Below are positions 27,404 to 36,362 of a stretch of DNA of 64,000 nt, piece by piece. Each line of letters starts with the position of its first letter. Within the stretch, counting starts at the first letter, position 1. The stretch is from Bacteroidota bacterium. Lineage in GTDB: Bacteria; Bacteroidota; Bacteroidia; Chitinophagales; Chitinophagaceae. Under the pieces are notes generated by a model. The model was not told the DNA's origin. It was given only the letters and a program-made list of their open reading frames with translations, and searched no databases. The stretch covers positions 62,001 to 126,000 of the forward strand of contig JAFDXO010000182.1 of assembly GCA_018267925.1 (NCBI GenBank), written 5' to 3'. The position numbers and the translations under genes are program-made.

Positions 27404-28705
27404 TTGCAAAGAAAAAAACTAACAAAATCTCTTGCACCAAATGAATGGCGCATTTTAAAGAACCGAATGCTGAACTGGTCAACTCAGTTCAGCATTCTTC
27501 TTTTCTTAGATACCAACAACTATCCTCATTCTCATTCCCGTTATGAATGTTTGATCGGTGTCGGTAATTCATCCTTAGTTCCCGTTTCTGAGAGCATTGA
27601 CGGGTTAAATATTTTAGCTAAACAACATCATCAAAATCCTGATTGGCTTTTCGGACATATTTGCTATGAACTAAAAGACCAATTGAATTCCAAAACTAAG
27701 AGCACAAAAATCCAAAGACATAATTATCCTTTAGCTCACTTTTTTAGCCCCCATACAGTTTGCTATATCAATAACACAAAAAGCCTATTATGTATTGAAA
27801 GCTTTGACGATCCTCAGAATATTTTAATTGAAATTTTAGAATCGTCTGAATCCTTATCAACTCAACAACAGAAAATTCAATTTTATCAACGCACCGATCA
27901 GGATCAATATATCCAAACGGTTTCAAAACTTAGAGAGCATATAGCTGCAGGTGATTGTTACGAAATTAATTATTGTTGTGAAGGTTATGCAGAAAATGTA
28001 AACATTGATCCGGTTAGTGCTTACACTTCTTTAACGACATTATCCTCTGCTCCGTTTGCTGCTTACTATCGGTTGGGAGAGCAGTATATGATGAGTGCCA
28101 GTCCGGAAAGATATTTGGTTAAATCCGGTAGCCAAATAGTAGCTCAACCAATGAAGGGGACAATAAAGCGCGGCAATGATAAAATTGAAGATGAACAGGC
28201 TAAAAATGCACTGCGAAACAGCATTAAAGAGCAGGCTGAAAACGTAATGATCGTTGATCTGATGCGTAATGATCTTGCCAGATCGTGTAAAGTAGGTTCT
28301 ATTAAGGTTGATGAGTTGTTTGGAATTTATTCATTTCCTCAAGTACACCAAATGATATCTTCTATTTCCGGTATCCTGAAAGAGGATTTCACCATTTCAG
28401 ATATTTTGCGATACTCATTTCCTATGGGCAGCATGACCGGTGCGCCCAAAATCAAGGTTATGGAATTGATAGAAACCTACGAAAACTTTCGCCGTCAGCT
28501 CTTTTCTGGCTCTGTTGGTTATATTTCTCCTGATGGAAATTGCGACTTCAATGTGATTATCCGAAGTCTTTTCTACAACCGTGTTACGCAATATTTATCT
28601 TATGCTACAGGAGGTGCTATAACATTCGATAGCGATCCGCTTAATGAATGGGAAGAAATGCGGCTGAAGGCAGCTTCCTTAGAACGAATATTTGCTTTTC
28701 ATTAA
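27404..28705 (+). CDS. pabB: Aminodeoxychorismate synthase component I (PabB-like chorismate-binding enzyme)
   Basis: It has the chorismate-binding fold motifs: GDCYEINYC, ASPERYL, the catalytic-lysine motif PMKGTIKRG, RNDLARSCKVGSI, FPMGSMTGAPKIKVMELI and the C-terminal YATGGAITFDSDP. The PMKGT motif (PIKGT in PabB) argues for aminodeoxychorismate rather than anthranilate synthesis. A TTG at 27404 starts homologous sequence before the first ATG (27467). The stop overlaps the convergent porin by 4 bp. Confidence 0.85.
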   Translation: MQRKKLTKSLAPNEWRILKNRMLNWSTQFSILLFLDTNNYPHSHSRYECLIGVGNSSLVPVSESIDGLNILAKQHHQNPDWLFGHICYELKDQLNSKTKSTKIQRHNYPLAHFFSPHTVCYINNTKSLLCIESFDDPQNILIEILESSESLSTQQQKIQFYQRTDQDQYIQTVSKLREHIAAGDCYEINYCCEGYAENVNIDPVSAYTSLTTLSSAPFAAYYRLGEQYMMSASPERYLVKSGSQIVAQPMKGTIKRGNDKIEDEQAKNALRNSIKEQAENVMIVDLMRNDLARSCKVGSIKVDELFGIYSFPQVHQMISSISGILKEDFTISDILRYSFPMGSMTGAPKIKVMELIETYENFRRQLFSGSVGYISPDGNCDFNVIIRSLFYNRVTQYLSYATGGAITFDSDPLNEWEEMRLKAASLERIFAFH

Positions 28706-30039
28706 AGTTGGACATGCAATCTCAAGGATAATATATTGACCGGACCTCGATCCTTATTAAAGCCCGGGTTGTTTACAAACTGATAATCACCGGTAAACCA
28801 AATTGGAAGACGAGATGGTTTATAGCTATAATAAAGTTCAGCAACGAATTCTGAACCATAATTTAACTTACTGTCGCCCAATACAAAACCATATCCACCA
28901 TCAGCTAAATAGGTTCGATGGTCTTTCGATAATCCACTGGCTATCACGGCAACGCCTGCTCCATCTTCCTTTCTGCGCCACCATTCCCCGTTTAAAGAAA
29001 TACCTAAAGATGCCGTTTGGTCAATTTCTGTAAATGCCCATGTTTCATTCTTGCCATCATTCCAACCTAATCGTGCAAAGGCACCAATGAAGTCCGTTAT
29101 TTCTTGTTCTGCGTTAAGCCCCAAACCATATTTTGTTCGTGTAACACCAAATTGGCGGGTAGCCACAATATTTGGTGTGTCGGGCAACTGCGCCATCGCT
29201 ATGCGATAATTTCCGGAATAGGCTGCATTTCGATAACCCAACAGTCGAACCATGCCTTTTCTTTGCCCAATTTTATAGCTATGCGAAACTTCGGCATTGA
29301 TGGCATTAGCCTCTTTAAGATTGGTGTTTAATTTAGGTCCGTTTGCTTCAATAGGTTGGGCAGCTAAAGAAATTTTATAGTTCATGCTTTTTTGTTGAAG
29401 TTCAACTGTAAAGGCATAAGTATATCCTCGAACATCTGCAGCATAATCCCATGCACCATTATTCATGAACGCCCAATTCATAAATTGTGTTCGAGGTGAA
29501 TTGCTGTATGTGTTGTTGTCAAACATGTCTCCTAAAGAATATTTTCCAACATAAATACGAAAGTAGTCTAAGGGAAACATGCCTTGAAATTGATTGGCAT
29601 CGCTTTCGTTAAATTCTTCTCGATTACTTAGCGGAAACTCTTGCATTAAATAGGCACGACCTAAGAATAAAGTCGGCGAAGGATCACCCACACGAAAAGT
29701 TTCTCCATTAGAAGATGCGCCCATTCCGTATGCTCCACTTAAAGCACTGCCGCCGGCAAGTTCTGGGTTAAGATAAATGCTTGCACCTTTCCAAAGACGC
29801 ATCGCAGCATATAATGTAGAGGTCAATGAATTTTGTCGTTCTCCAGATCCAAGTAAACTGTTAGTACTTTGATAAGGCGATCTAAATTGAGGCTTATATT
29901 GATAAATGTAGGTCGTTTGAAAATGAAATGAAAACCGATTATTTGAATCTTTAGGTAAGTTAAAATGGTTTGCCTTTTCAACTTGAGCAAACAGCATGGA
30001 AGGCAAAAAAACAAATAATGAGAAAATTAAAAAGCGCAC
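28702..30039 (-). CDS. Carbohydrate-selective porin (OprB-like) outer-membrane protein
   Basis: A signal peptide ends near MLFAQ (residue 19). The mature chain begins with FSFHFQTTYIYQYKPQF and continues with amphipathic strands, LFLGRAYLMQEF and a C-terminal RGPVNILSLRLHVQL. These are consistent with the OprB-like carbohydrate porins widespread in Bacteroidota, and 445 aa is typical. The substrate is unknown. A TACCTTTG -7 box lies 23 bases upstream of the ATG. Confidence 0.75.
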   Translation of the reverse strand: MRFLIFSLFVFLPSMLFAQVEKANHFNLPKDSNNRFSFHFQTTYIYQYKPQFRSPYQSTNSLLGSGERQNSLTSTLYAAMRLWKGASIYLNPELAGGSALSGAYGMGASSNGETFRVGDPSPTLFLGRAYLMQEFPLSNREEFNESDANQFQGMFPLDYFRIYVGKYSLGDMFDNNTYSNSPRTQFMNWAFMNNGAWDYAADVRGYTYAFTVELQQKSMNYKISLAAQPIEANGPKLNTNLKEANAINAEVSHSYKIGQRKGMVRLLGYRNAAYSGNYRIAMAQLPDTPNIVATRQFGVTRTKYGLGLNAEQEITDFIGAFARLGWNDGKNETWAFTEIDQTASLGISLNGEWWRRKEDGAGVAVIASGLSKDHRTYLADGGYGFVLGDSKLNYGSEFVAELYYSYKPSRLPIWFTGDYQFVNNPGFNKDRGPVNILSLRLHVQL

Positions 30040-30061
30040 GGAGGAGTTTTAAAAATGTGCG

Positions 30062-30069
30062 CAAAGGTA
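30062..30069 (-). promoter_or_regulatory. -7 box TACCTTTG for the OprB-like porin
   Basis: A perfect TAnnTTTG on the minus strand, 22 bases upstream of the ATG at 30039. Confidence 0.5.
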
Positions 30070-30105
30070 AAGGGTTTTATAATGGCTTTAATAACAAGCA
30101 TTTCC

Positions 30106-30603
30106 TTATTTTGTCAATATATATCGAAGCGATTTTACCATTTGTTTGTGCCCATCAGGCAGCACAATTTTTATTTGATCAAAATAGGCCGTATCACCGG
30201 CTTTAGTTTTGAAGAAGATATTATTTCGTACAGAAGGGGTAATGGTATCGCCGATACAAAATTCAGTAAGGAAATCGGTCAGTATAATCAACTTGCCAAT
30301 GGAATCTTCATAGAGATTTCGTTCCCCATAGCTAAACGAAAATCCATCTACTGTATAGTTTTTCCCAAAAGAGTCTTTTGCAGAAATGCCTTCTTTCAAT
30401 AAGCTATCAAACGAAGCCTTTGAAATTTGTCCATCTCTTTGGCAGCGTTTGCCCAAACAGGCAAATACCATCGGTGCTTTTGATGTTTTGACGTTTGTTT
30501 TAGCTTTAGTAGTAACGTTTGTTTTCTGTGCGTTCAACCGTGTTTGTGCAGTTATAAGCATGAAGCAGAAAAAAAGAAAAATAATTTGTTTCACGGAAAG
30601 CAA
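30106..30603 (-). CDS. Secreted hypothetical protein
   Basis: A signal peptide ends near LNAQ (about residue 26). A Lys/Thr spacer follows and then about 120 residues with strand-rich pattern and cysteines in FACLGKRCQR and TEFCIGDTI. No family is recognised. It is monocistronic on the minus strand, between the porin and valS. Confidence 0.6.
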   Translation of the reverse strand: MLSVKQIIFLFFCFMLITAQTRLNAQKTNVTTKAKTNVKTSKAPMVFACLGKRCQRDGQISKASFDSLLKEGISAKDSFGKNYTVDGFSFSYGERNLYEDSIGKLIILTDFLTEFCIGDTITPSVRNNIFFKTKAGDTAYFDQIKIVLPDGHKQMVKSLRYILTK

Positions 30604-30672
30604 TTCAGTTTTTATAAAAAAAAGTTACTCAACATAATGAGCTTTCAACATTTAGTATAAATGCCTTTAAAG

Positions 30673-33300
30673 TTACAGTAAACTCAGGCTTTTTTCAATT
30701 GCTTCAATTTTAGCTTTTGCATCGGATTGTTTCTTTCGTTCATTTTCCAGCACTTCGGGCTTTGCATTTTGCATAAACTTTTCATTATTTAATTTCTTTT
30801 CAACACTTGCTAAAAAGCCATTCAAATAATTAAGTTCTTTATTCATTTCTGCTGCTTGTTGTTCTTTATCAACAGTTGCTGTTTTGGCTTCAATAAACAG
30901 TTTTTCAGTTTGTACAACGATGGCTATACAATCATTTTGAGGTTCGGAAACCAGTTGAACTTTTTCTGCATTTACCTGTCGAGAAATGACATCCTCTACC
31001 CTATTATAGAATTCGGATTTATTGCTTTCAATCCAAAGCTTAATAGACTCCTTGGGTTTCAGTCCTGATTTGTTTCTACAATCACGAACAGCTGTAATTA
31101 TTTGCTGCAAGAGTATTCCCTCATTTAGGATTGACAAGTTTGACTGGGAAATAGTAAGTGGCATCACCATCAAGTCATGATTGGGTTCTCTTTGGGCTAA
31201 TTGATGAAAAATTTCTTCGGTAACAAATGGCATAAATGGATGAAGCAGTTGTAGTAATTGCTCAAAAATGCTCAAAGTATCCGTATAAATTTCAGTAGGC
31301 ATCGGCTTATCCATAGCAGGTTTCACCCATTCCAAATACCAACTACAGAAGTCATTCCAAATTAATGAATAGATGGTTTTCAAGGCTTCGCTCAACCTAA
31401 AATCTGCAAACATGGTATCTAATTGTAGGGATACTTCATGCAATTGAGCCTGCATCCATTTAACGGCAAATAGTTGTCCGTTTGTGGCAGCGCAATTTGA
31501 ATCTTGTTTTTGTTCCCAGCCTTTTATTAAGCGAAGCGCATTCCACATTTTGTTGCAAAAAAAGCGACCTTGGTCAAGCATGGACTCATCATACAGCAAA
31601 TCGTTTCCTGCAGGTGAAGCAATCATTACACTAAAGCGTACTGAATCAGATCCATACTCTTCAATTAATTGAAGCAAATCCGGTGAATTGCCTAATGATT
31701 TACTCATTTTTCTCCCCTGCTTATCTCGTACAATTCCGGTAAAGTAAACTTTATCAAAAGGCTTTTGCCCTCGAAACTCAAACCCTGCCATAATCATACG
31801 TGCCACCCAAAAGAAAATAATTTCCGGTGCTGTTACAAGTGTGCTGGAGGGATAGTAATATTTCAAATCTGCATTGTTTGGATTCTTGTTCCAATCAAAG
31901 ACTTCCATTGGCCATAACCAAGATGAAAACCACGTATCCAATACATCTACATCTTGTTTCAATTTTTGATCCTTAGATGAAGGATTTTTTTGAGCATATT
32001 GTTGGTAGGCTTCTTCTTCTGTTTCGGCTACATAAATGTTTCCTTCGGCATCATACCAAGCTGGAATGCGCTGTCCCCACCAAAGTTGGCGGCTGACACA
32101 CCAATCCTTGATATTTTCCATCCAATGCCGATATAAATTTTTGAATTTCGCTGGATAAAATTCAATACTGTCGTTCACAACTGCTTCCAGAGCCGGAGCA
32201 GCCATTTGATCCATTTTACACCACCATTGCATAGATAAGCGAGGTTCGATTACTACATCTGTACGTTCACTATATCCTACTTGGTTTTGATACTCTTCTA
32301 CTTTTACCAAATTGCCGGCTTGTTCCAAATCTTGAACAATTTTTTTCCTTACCGCAAAACGATCTTCACCAACATACAATTGTGCAGCTTCGCTCATCGT
32401 TCCATCATCGTTCAAGGTATCTACTATTTGCAAACGATGCTTCTGACCAAGATTATAATCATTGATATCATGCGCCGGCGTAACTTTTAAGGCGCCTGTA
32501 CCAAATTCACGGTCAATATATTCGTCGAAGATGATAGGTACTCTTCTATTGATTAATGGGACAAAACAAAATTTTCCTTTCAAGTGTGCATAGCGCGAAT
32601 CTTCAGGGTGTACGCACACAGCAGTATCTCCTAAAATTGTTTCCGGGCGAACGGTTGCAATTGTGATATACTCCTCATTTTCAGTGTCTATTTTATATCG
32701 AACATGATAAAGCTTACTGTTCGTTTGTTTATAGTTTACCTCTTCATCGCTAAGTGCTGTTTTGGCTTTGGGATCCCAGTTGATCATTTTTACACCTCGG
32801 TAGATATAACCCTTGTTGTAAAGTTCAACAAACACACGAATGACAGATTGATAGTAATTATCGTCCATCGTAAAACTGGTCCGATTCCAATCTAATGCCA
32901 AGCCTAATTTTCTAAATTGCTGAAGGATAATGCCGCCATATTTTTCTTTCCATTCCCAAGCAAACTTTAAAAACTCCTCACGACTCAATTTATTTTTATC
33001 AATTCCTCTTTCACGCAACATGGCTACCACTTTGGCTTCCGTAGCTATTGATGCATGGTCGGTGCCCGGAACCCAACAGGTGTTAAATCCTTTCATTTTC
33101 GCACGTCGCAACAACACATCTTGCACTGTATTGTTTAACGCATGACCCATGTGTAAAACTCCGGTAACATTTGGAGGTGGAATGACAATACTATAAGCGG
33201 GTCTTTCATCAGGTGTGCTTGAAAAATAACCTTGTTTTTCCCAATGTTCATACCAATATTGCTCGGCATCTTGATGCTGAAAATTTTTACTCAGTTCCAT
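30673..33300 (-). CDS. valS: Valyl-tRNA synthetase
   Basis: A class Ia synthetase of 875 aa. The HIGH-equivalent PPNVTGVLHMGHALN (near residue 45), the KMSKS loop GRKMSKSLGN, the CP1 editing domain and the C-terminal coiled-coil tail (EMNKELNYLNGFLASVEKKL) are present. The ATG at 33300 is preferred over a TTG at 33321 because a TATATTTG -7 box covers 33326-33319. It charges tRNA-Val and edits misactivated Thr. Its promoter abuts the left end of the hsd island. Confidence 0.97.
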   Translation of the reverse strand: MELSKNFQHQDAEQYWYEHWEKQGYFSSTPDERPAYSIVIPPPNVTGVLHMGHALNNTVQDVLLRRAKMKGFNTCWVPGTDHASIATEAKVVAMLRERGIDKNKLSREEFLKFAWEWKEKYGGIILQQFRKLGLALDWNRTSFTMDDNYYQSVIRVFVELYNKGYIYRGVKMINWDPKAKTALSDEEVNYKQTNSKLYHVRYKIDTENEEYITIATVRPETILGDTAVCVHPEDSRYAHLKGKFCFVPLINRRVPIIFDEYIDREFGTGALKVTPAHDINDYNLGQKHRLQIVDTLNDDGTMSEAAQLYVGEDRFAVRKKIVQDLEQAGNLVKVEEYQNQVGYSERTDVVIEPRLSMQWWCKMDQMAAPALEAVVNDSIEFYPAKFKNLYRHWMENIKDWCVSRQLWWGQRIPAWYDAEGNIYVAETEEEAYQQYAQKNPSSKDQKLKQDVDVLDTWFSSWLWPMEVFDWNKNPNNADLKYYYPSSTLVTAPEIIFFWVARMIMAGFEFRGQKPFDKVYFTGIVRDKQGRKMSKSLGNSPDLLQLIEEYGSDSVRFSVMIASPAGNDLLYDESMLDQGRFFCNKMWNALRLIKGWEQKQDSNCAATNGQLFAVKWMQAQLHEVSLQLDTMFADFRLSEALKTIYSLIWNDFCSWYLEWVKPAMDKPMPTEIYTDTLSIFEQLLQLLHPFMPFVTEEIFHQLAQREPNHDLMVMPLTISQSNLSILNEGILLQQIITAVRDCRNKSGLKPKESIKLWIESNKSEFYNRVEDVISRQVNAEKVQLVSEPQNDCIAIVVQTEKLFIEAKTATVDKEQQAAEMNKELNYLNGFLASVEKKLNNEKFMQNAKPEVLENERKKQSDAKAKIEAIEKSLSLL

Positions 33301-33318
33301 GCTAAAAAATGAAGAGTG

Positions 33319-33326
33319 CAAATATA
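33319..33326 (-). promoter_or_regulatory. -7 box TATATTTG for valS
   Basis: A perfect TAnnTTTG on the minus strand, with an 18-base gap to the ATG. It lies next to block A of the left island end (33328-33344). Confidence 0.55.
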
Positions 33327-33327
33327 G

Positions 33328-33700
33328 TTGTTATAACCAATGGTAGGGCGACCGTGTAACAACAAACAGACGACTAAAAACGAAAAAAAAGTAAACTATT
33401 TTGACAGGTGAACACAGACATAAAAACGATACGACAAACGGACAACGAGTAAGCCGACACTCATTGCCTACCCTTCTGTGTTTTAATTTTTTTCCCACCG
33501 CACAAAATATTTTGAAATACGAAGTATTCACGAACACCTTAGAAAATAAAAGTGACGTGAGTAATTGCCACCGCACAAATGGCACATTTGGTTTTGCCCC
33601 ACCCACAAGCCATCCCTTCGCAAAACCAAAAGAGCTAAAATTTTCCCACCGCACCGGCAAGAATGATAACTTTACAAATTGACAAAAACAGAGATAAATA
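33328..33700 (+). repeat. Left end of the hsd island: inverted-repeat blocks and palindromes
   Basis: A gene-free leader before hsdM. It contains block A TTGTTATAACCAATGGT (33328-33344), block B gtgttttaattttttt (33478-33493) and block C aaaatattttgaa (33504-33516). All three recur in the same order but inverted at the right end: C 41333-41345, B 41359-41374, A 41449-41465 (A 15/17, B 16/16, C 13/13). A 51-bp core (33514-33564) recurs in direct orientation at 41280-41330. Three ccaccgcac motifs and a tttggttttgc/gcaaaaccaaa hairpin (33587-33630) are also present. A short open frame (33401-33682) is not considered a gene. Confidence 0.7.
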
Positions 33701-35179
33701 ATGTTTGAGCAAACCTTTAAAAATATAGACGATATTCTTCACAAAGACGCAGGTTGCGGCAGTGAATTGGACTATGTGGAGCAAACCTCTTGGATTTTGT
33801 TCCTCAAATATTTGGATGACTTGGAGAAAGACCGAGCCACAGCAGCCGAACTAACAGGCAAGACTTACACGCCTATCATTGACAAAGATTACCAATGGAC
33901 AGTGTGGGCTATGCCAAAAAAGAAAAAGGCGGGCAGTGAGCTTGTCGAACTGGACCACCACAACGCCCTGACAGGTGACGACCTCACCGACTTTGTAAAC
34001 AACAAACTGTTTCCTTATCTCAAAAAGTTTAAGCTAAGTGCCGAAAGTGCCGACACTATTGAATATAAAATTGGCGAAATTTTCAGCGAACTGAAAAACC
34101 GCATACAAAGCGGCTACAATTTGCGGGAAGTGATTAACCGAATTGATGAATTGCGTTTCCGCACCCACGCAGAGAAGCACGAAATGAGCCATCTGTATGA
34201 AGACAAAATCAAAAATATGGGCAACGCTGGGCGTAACGGTGGCGAATACTACACGCCCCGACCGCTCATTACCACTATTGTAAAAGTGGTTGCTCCAAAA
34301 ATTGGCGACAAAATTTATGACGGTGCTGTAGGTTCTGCAGGCTTCTTGTGCGAAGCGTTCGACTATCTGAAAAACAGCAAATCACTTTCTACCAAAGAAA
34401 CCGAGATACTACAAAAACGCACCTTTTACGGCAAAGAGAAAAAATCGTTGGCGTATATCATTGGCATTATGAATATGATTTTGCACGGTGTGGAAGCTCC
34501 GAATATTATTCATACCAACACACTTGCCGAAAATCTTGCCGACATACAGGAAAAAGACCGCTATGATGTAGTGCTTGCCAATCCACCTTTTGGAGGAAAA
34601 GAACGAGCCGAAGTACAACAAAATTTTCCGATAAAAACAGGCGAAACAGCAAGTTTGTTCTTGCAACACTTTATCAAAATTCTCAAAGCAGGCGGAAAAG
34701 CAGGTATCGTTATTAAAAATACGTTTTTGAGCAATACCGATAATGCCACCGTTGCCATTCGCAAAACCTTGTTGGAAAACTGCAACCTGCATACCATATT
34801 GGATTTGCCGAGCGGAACATTTACCGGTGCAGGAGTAAAAACTGTTGTATTATTTTTTGAAAAAGGCAAACCCACGCAAAAAATATGGTATTATCAATTA
34901 AACCTCGACCGCAATTTGGGTAAAACCAACCCACTGAATGAAAACGATTTGGCAGAATTTGTAACCCTGCAAAAAACCTTTGCCAATAGCGACAACTCTT
35001 GGACTCTTTCGGTGGCTGAGCTTGCCGAAGCCACCAATGGCACTTTTGATTTAAGCGTAAAGAACCCGAACAAAAAAGAAGTGGTTCGACTACGCTCACC
35101 ACACGAGATTTTGCAAGAGATGAAAATGCTTGATGAAGAAAGTGCAGAAATCTTGGCAACTATTAAGAATTTGATATGA
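33701..35179 (+). CDS. hsdM: Type I restriction-modification system methyltransferase subunit
   Basis: An N-terminal HsdM helical domain (TFKNIDDILHKDAGCG) is followed by an N6-adenine methyltransferase domain. The SAM motif is DGAVGSAGFLCEA and the catalytic motif is ANPPFGGKERAEV (NPPF). The length of 492 aa is typical of this family. It methylates adenine in the sequence chosen by HsdS. Three small palindromes are embedded in frame: 33934-33952, 35011-35035 (arms ggtggct/agccacc) and 35081-35102 (arms gtggt/accac). The last two encode a C-terminal stretch with VAELAEAT and VVRLRSP. Confidence 0.95.
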   Translation: MFEQTFKNIDDILHKDAGCGSELDYVEQTSWILFLKYLDDLEKDRATAAELTGKTYTPIIDKDYQWTVWAMPKKKKAGSELVELDHHNALTGDDLTDFVNNKLFPYLKKFKLSAESADTIEYKIGEIFSELKNRIQSGYNLREVINRIDELRFRTHAEKHEMSHLYEDKIKNMGNAGRNGGEYYTPRPLITTIVKVVAPKIGDKIYDGAVGSAGFLCEAFDYLKNSKSLSTKETEILQKRTFYGKEKKSLAYIIGIMNMILHGVEAPNIIHTNTLAENLADIQEKDRYDVVLANPPFGGKERAEVQQNFPIKTGETASLFLQHFIKILKAGGKAGIVIKNTFLSNTDNATVAIRKTLLENCNLHTILDLPSGTFTGAGVKTVVLFFEKGKPTQKIWYYQLNLDRNLGKTNPLNENDLAEFVTLQKTFANSDNSWTLSVAELAEATNGTFDLSVKNPNKKEVVRLRSPHEILQEMKMLDEESAEILATIKNLI

Positions 35180-35225
35180 GTTTACATAGGGACAAATTGT
35201 CCCCAGATAAAAAGCAGAGAATAAT

Positions 35226-36362
35226 ATGAGCAACGAATTAACCATATCACAAAAACACATTGAAAACAAGATTTTCAACATTCGTGGTGTACAGGTAATG
35301 TTAGACTATCATTTGGCAGAACTCTACGAAGTAGAAACAAAAAGAGTAAATGAACAAGTAAAGCGGAATATTAATAGATTTCCAGAGTCTTTTATGTTTC
35401 AATTAACTAATGCCGAATGGGAAAATGTGCGGTCGCAATTTGCGACCAGTTCTAACCAGTCGCAAATTTTGCGACAGTTCAATAAAAAAACAGGAATGAA
35501 AAACGAAATTATACTATACAAACCAAACGAACTTTCTCAACACATTGAAGTAAGGATGGACGGAGAAAATGAAACTGTTTGGTTAAACCAATACCAATTA
35601 GCGGAACTATTTGAAACCGACAGAACTTCTATTGCTAAACACTTACAAAACATTTATACGAGTGGCGAATTAGATGAAAAAGCAACTTGTGCAAAAATTG
35701 CACAAGTTCGAAAAGAAGGAAATCGCTTAATAAAAAGAGATGTTTTAAACTACAATCTTGATGCAATCCTTTCCGTAGGTTACAGAGTTAATTCCAAGCA
35801 AGGCACACAATTCCGTATCTGGGCAAACCGCATTTTAAAAGATTATTTACTGAAGGGCTATGCCATCAATACCCGAATGAACCGCATGGAAGACAATGTG
35901 GACAAACTCTCGAAAAAAGTAACCGAAATAGATTTGCAAATAAGCACACACCTTATTCCCACACAAGGCGTGTTCTTTGATGGACAAGTATTTGATGCCT
36001 ACGAACTCGCCTCAAAAATTATACGCTCTGCCAAGCAAAACATTGTGCTGATAGACAATTACATTGACGAAACCACTTTAACGCATTTAAGCAAGAAGAA
36101 AAAAGGAGTAAGCGTAACGCTACTTACGAAAACCATTACCAAACAACTAACATTAGACCTACAAAAAGCCAATACACAATACGGAAATATTACCGCCCTT
36201 ACCTTTACTCAAAGCCACGACCGCTTTTTGATTATTGACCAAAAAGAAATTTATCATCTCGAAGCTTCGCTGAAAGACTTGGGCAGAAAGTGGTTTGCCT
36301 TTTCTAAAATGGAAGTGAAATCTGTAGAGGGAATTATGAACGAAATTAAGGAACTGATATGA
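35226..36362 (+). CDS. ORF6N - RhuM fusion with PLD-like C-terminal domain
   Basis: Residues about 10-75 match the ORF6N DNA-binding domain (IFNIRGVQVMLDYHLAELYEVE; VNRFPESFMFQL-like). Residues about 90-220 match the RhuM family (VWLNQYQLAELFETDRTSIAKHL; NLDAILSVGYRVNSKQGTQFR). Residues about 250-375 form a phospholipase-D-like fold with HDRFLIID and HLEASLKDLG but no full HKD motif. The ORF6N part is cut short and RhuM begins at an internal MKNEIILYKP that looks like an old start. Two palindromes sit at the junction (35441-35457 and 35469-35485). The stop overlaps the hsdS ATG. Such genes often sit within hsd operons; the role is unknown. Confidence 0.82.
   Translation: MSNELTISQKHIENKIFNIRGVQVMLDYHLAELYEVETKRVNEQVKRNINRFPESFMFQLTNAEWENVRSQFATSSNQSQILRQFNKKTGMKNEIILYKPNELSQHIEVRMDGENETVWLNQYQLAELFETDRTSIAKHLQNIYTSGELDEKATCAKIAQVRKEGNRLIKRDVLNYNLDAILSVGYRVNSKQGTQFRIWANRILKDYLLKGYAINTRMNRMEDNVDKLSKKVTEIDLQISTHLIPTQGVFFDGQVFDAYELASKIIRSAKQNIVLIDNYIDETTLTHLSKKKKGVSVTLLTKTITKQLTLDLQKANTQYGNITALTFTQSHDRFLIIDQKEIYHLEASLKDLGRKWFAFSKMEVKSVEGIMNEIKELI

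Noticed and set aside
33401-33682. Open frame of 93 codons upstream of hsdM
   Set aside because: Its only similarity is to the right-end frame via the shared 51-bp core, so it reflects repeat DNA. Start context is poor.
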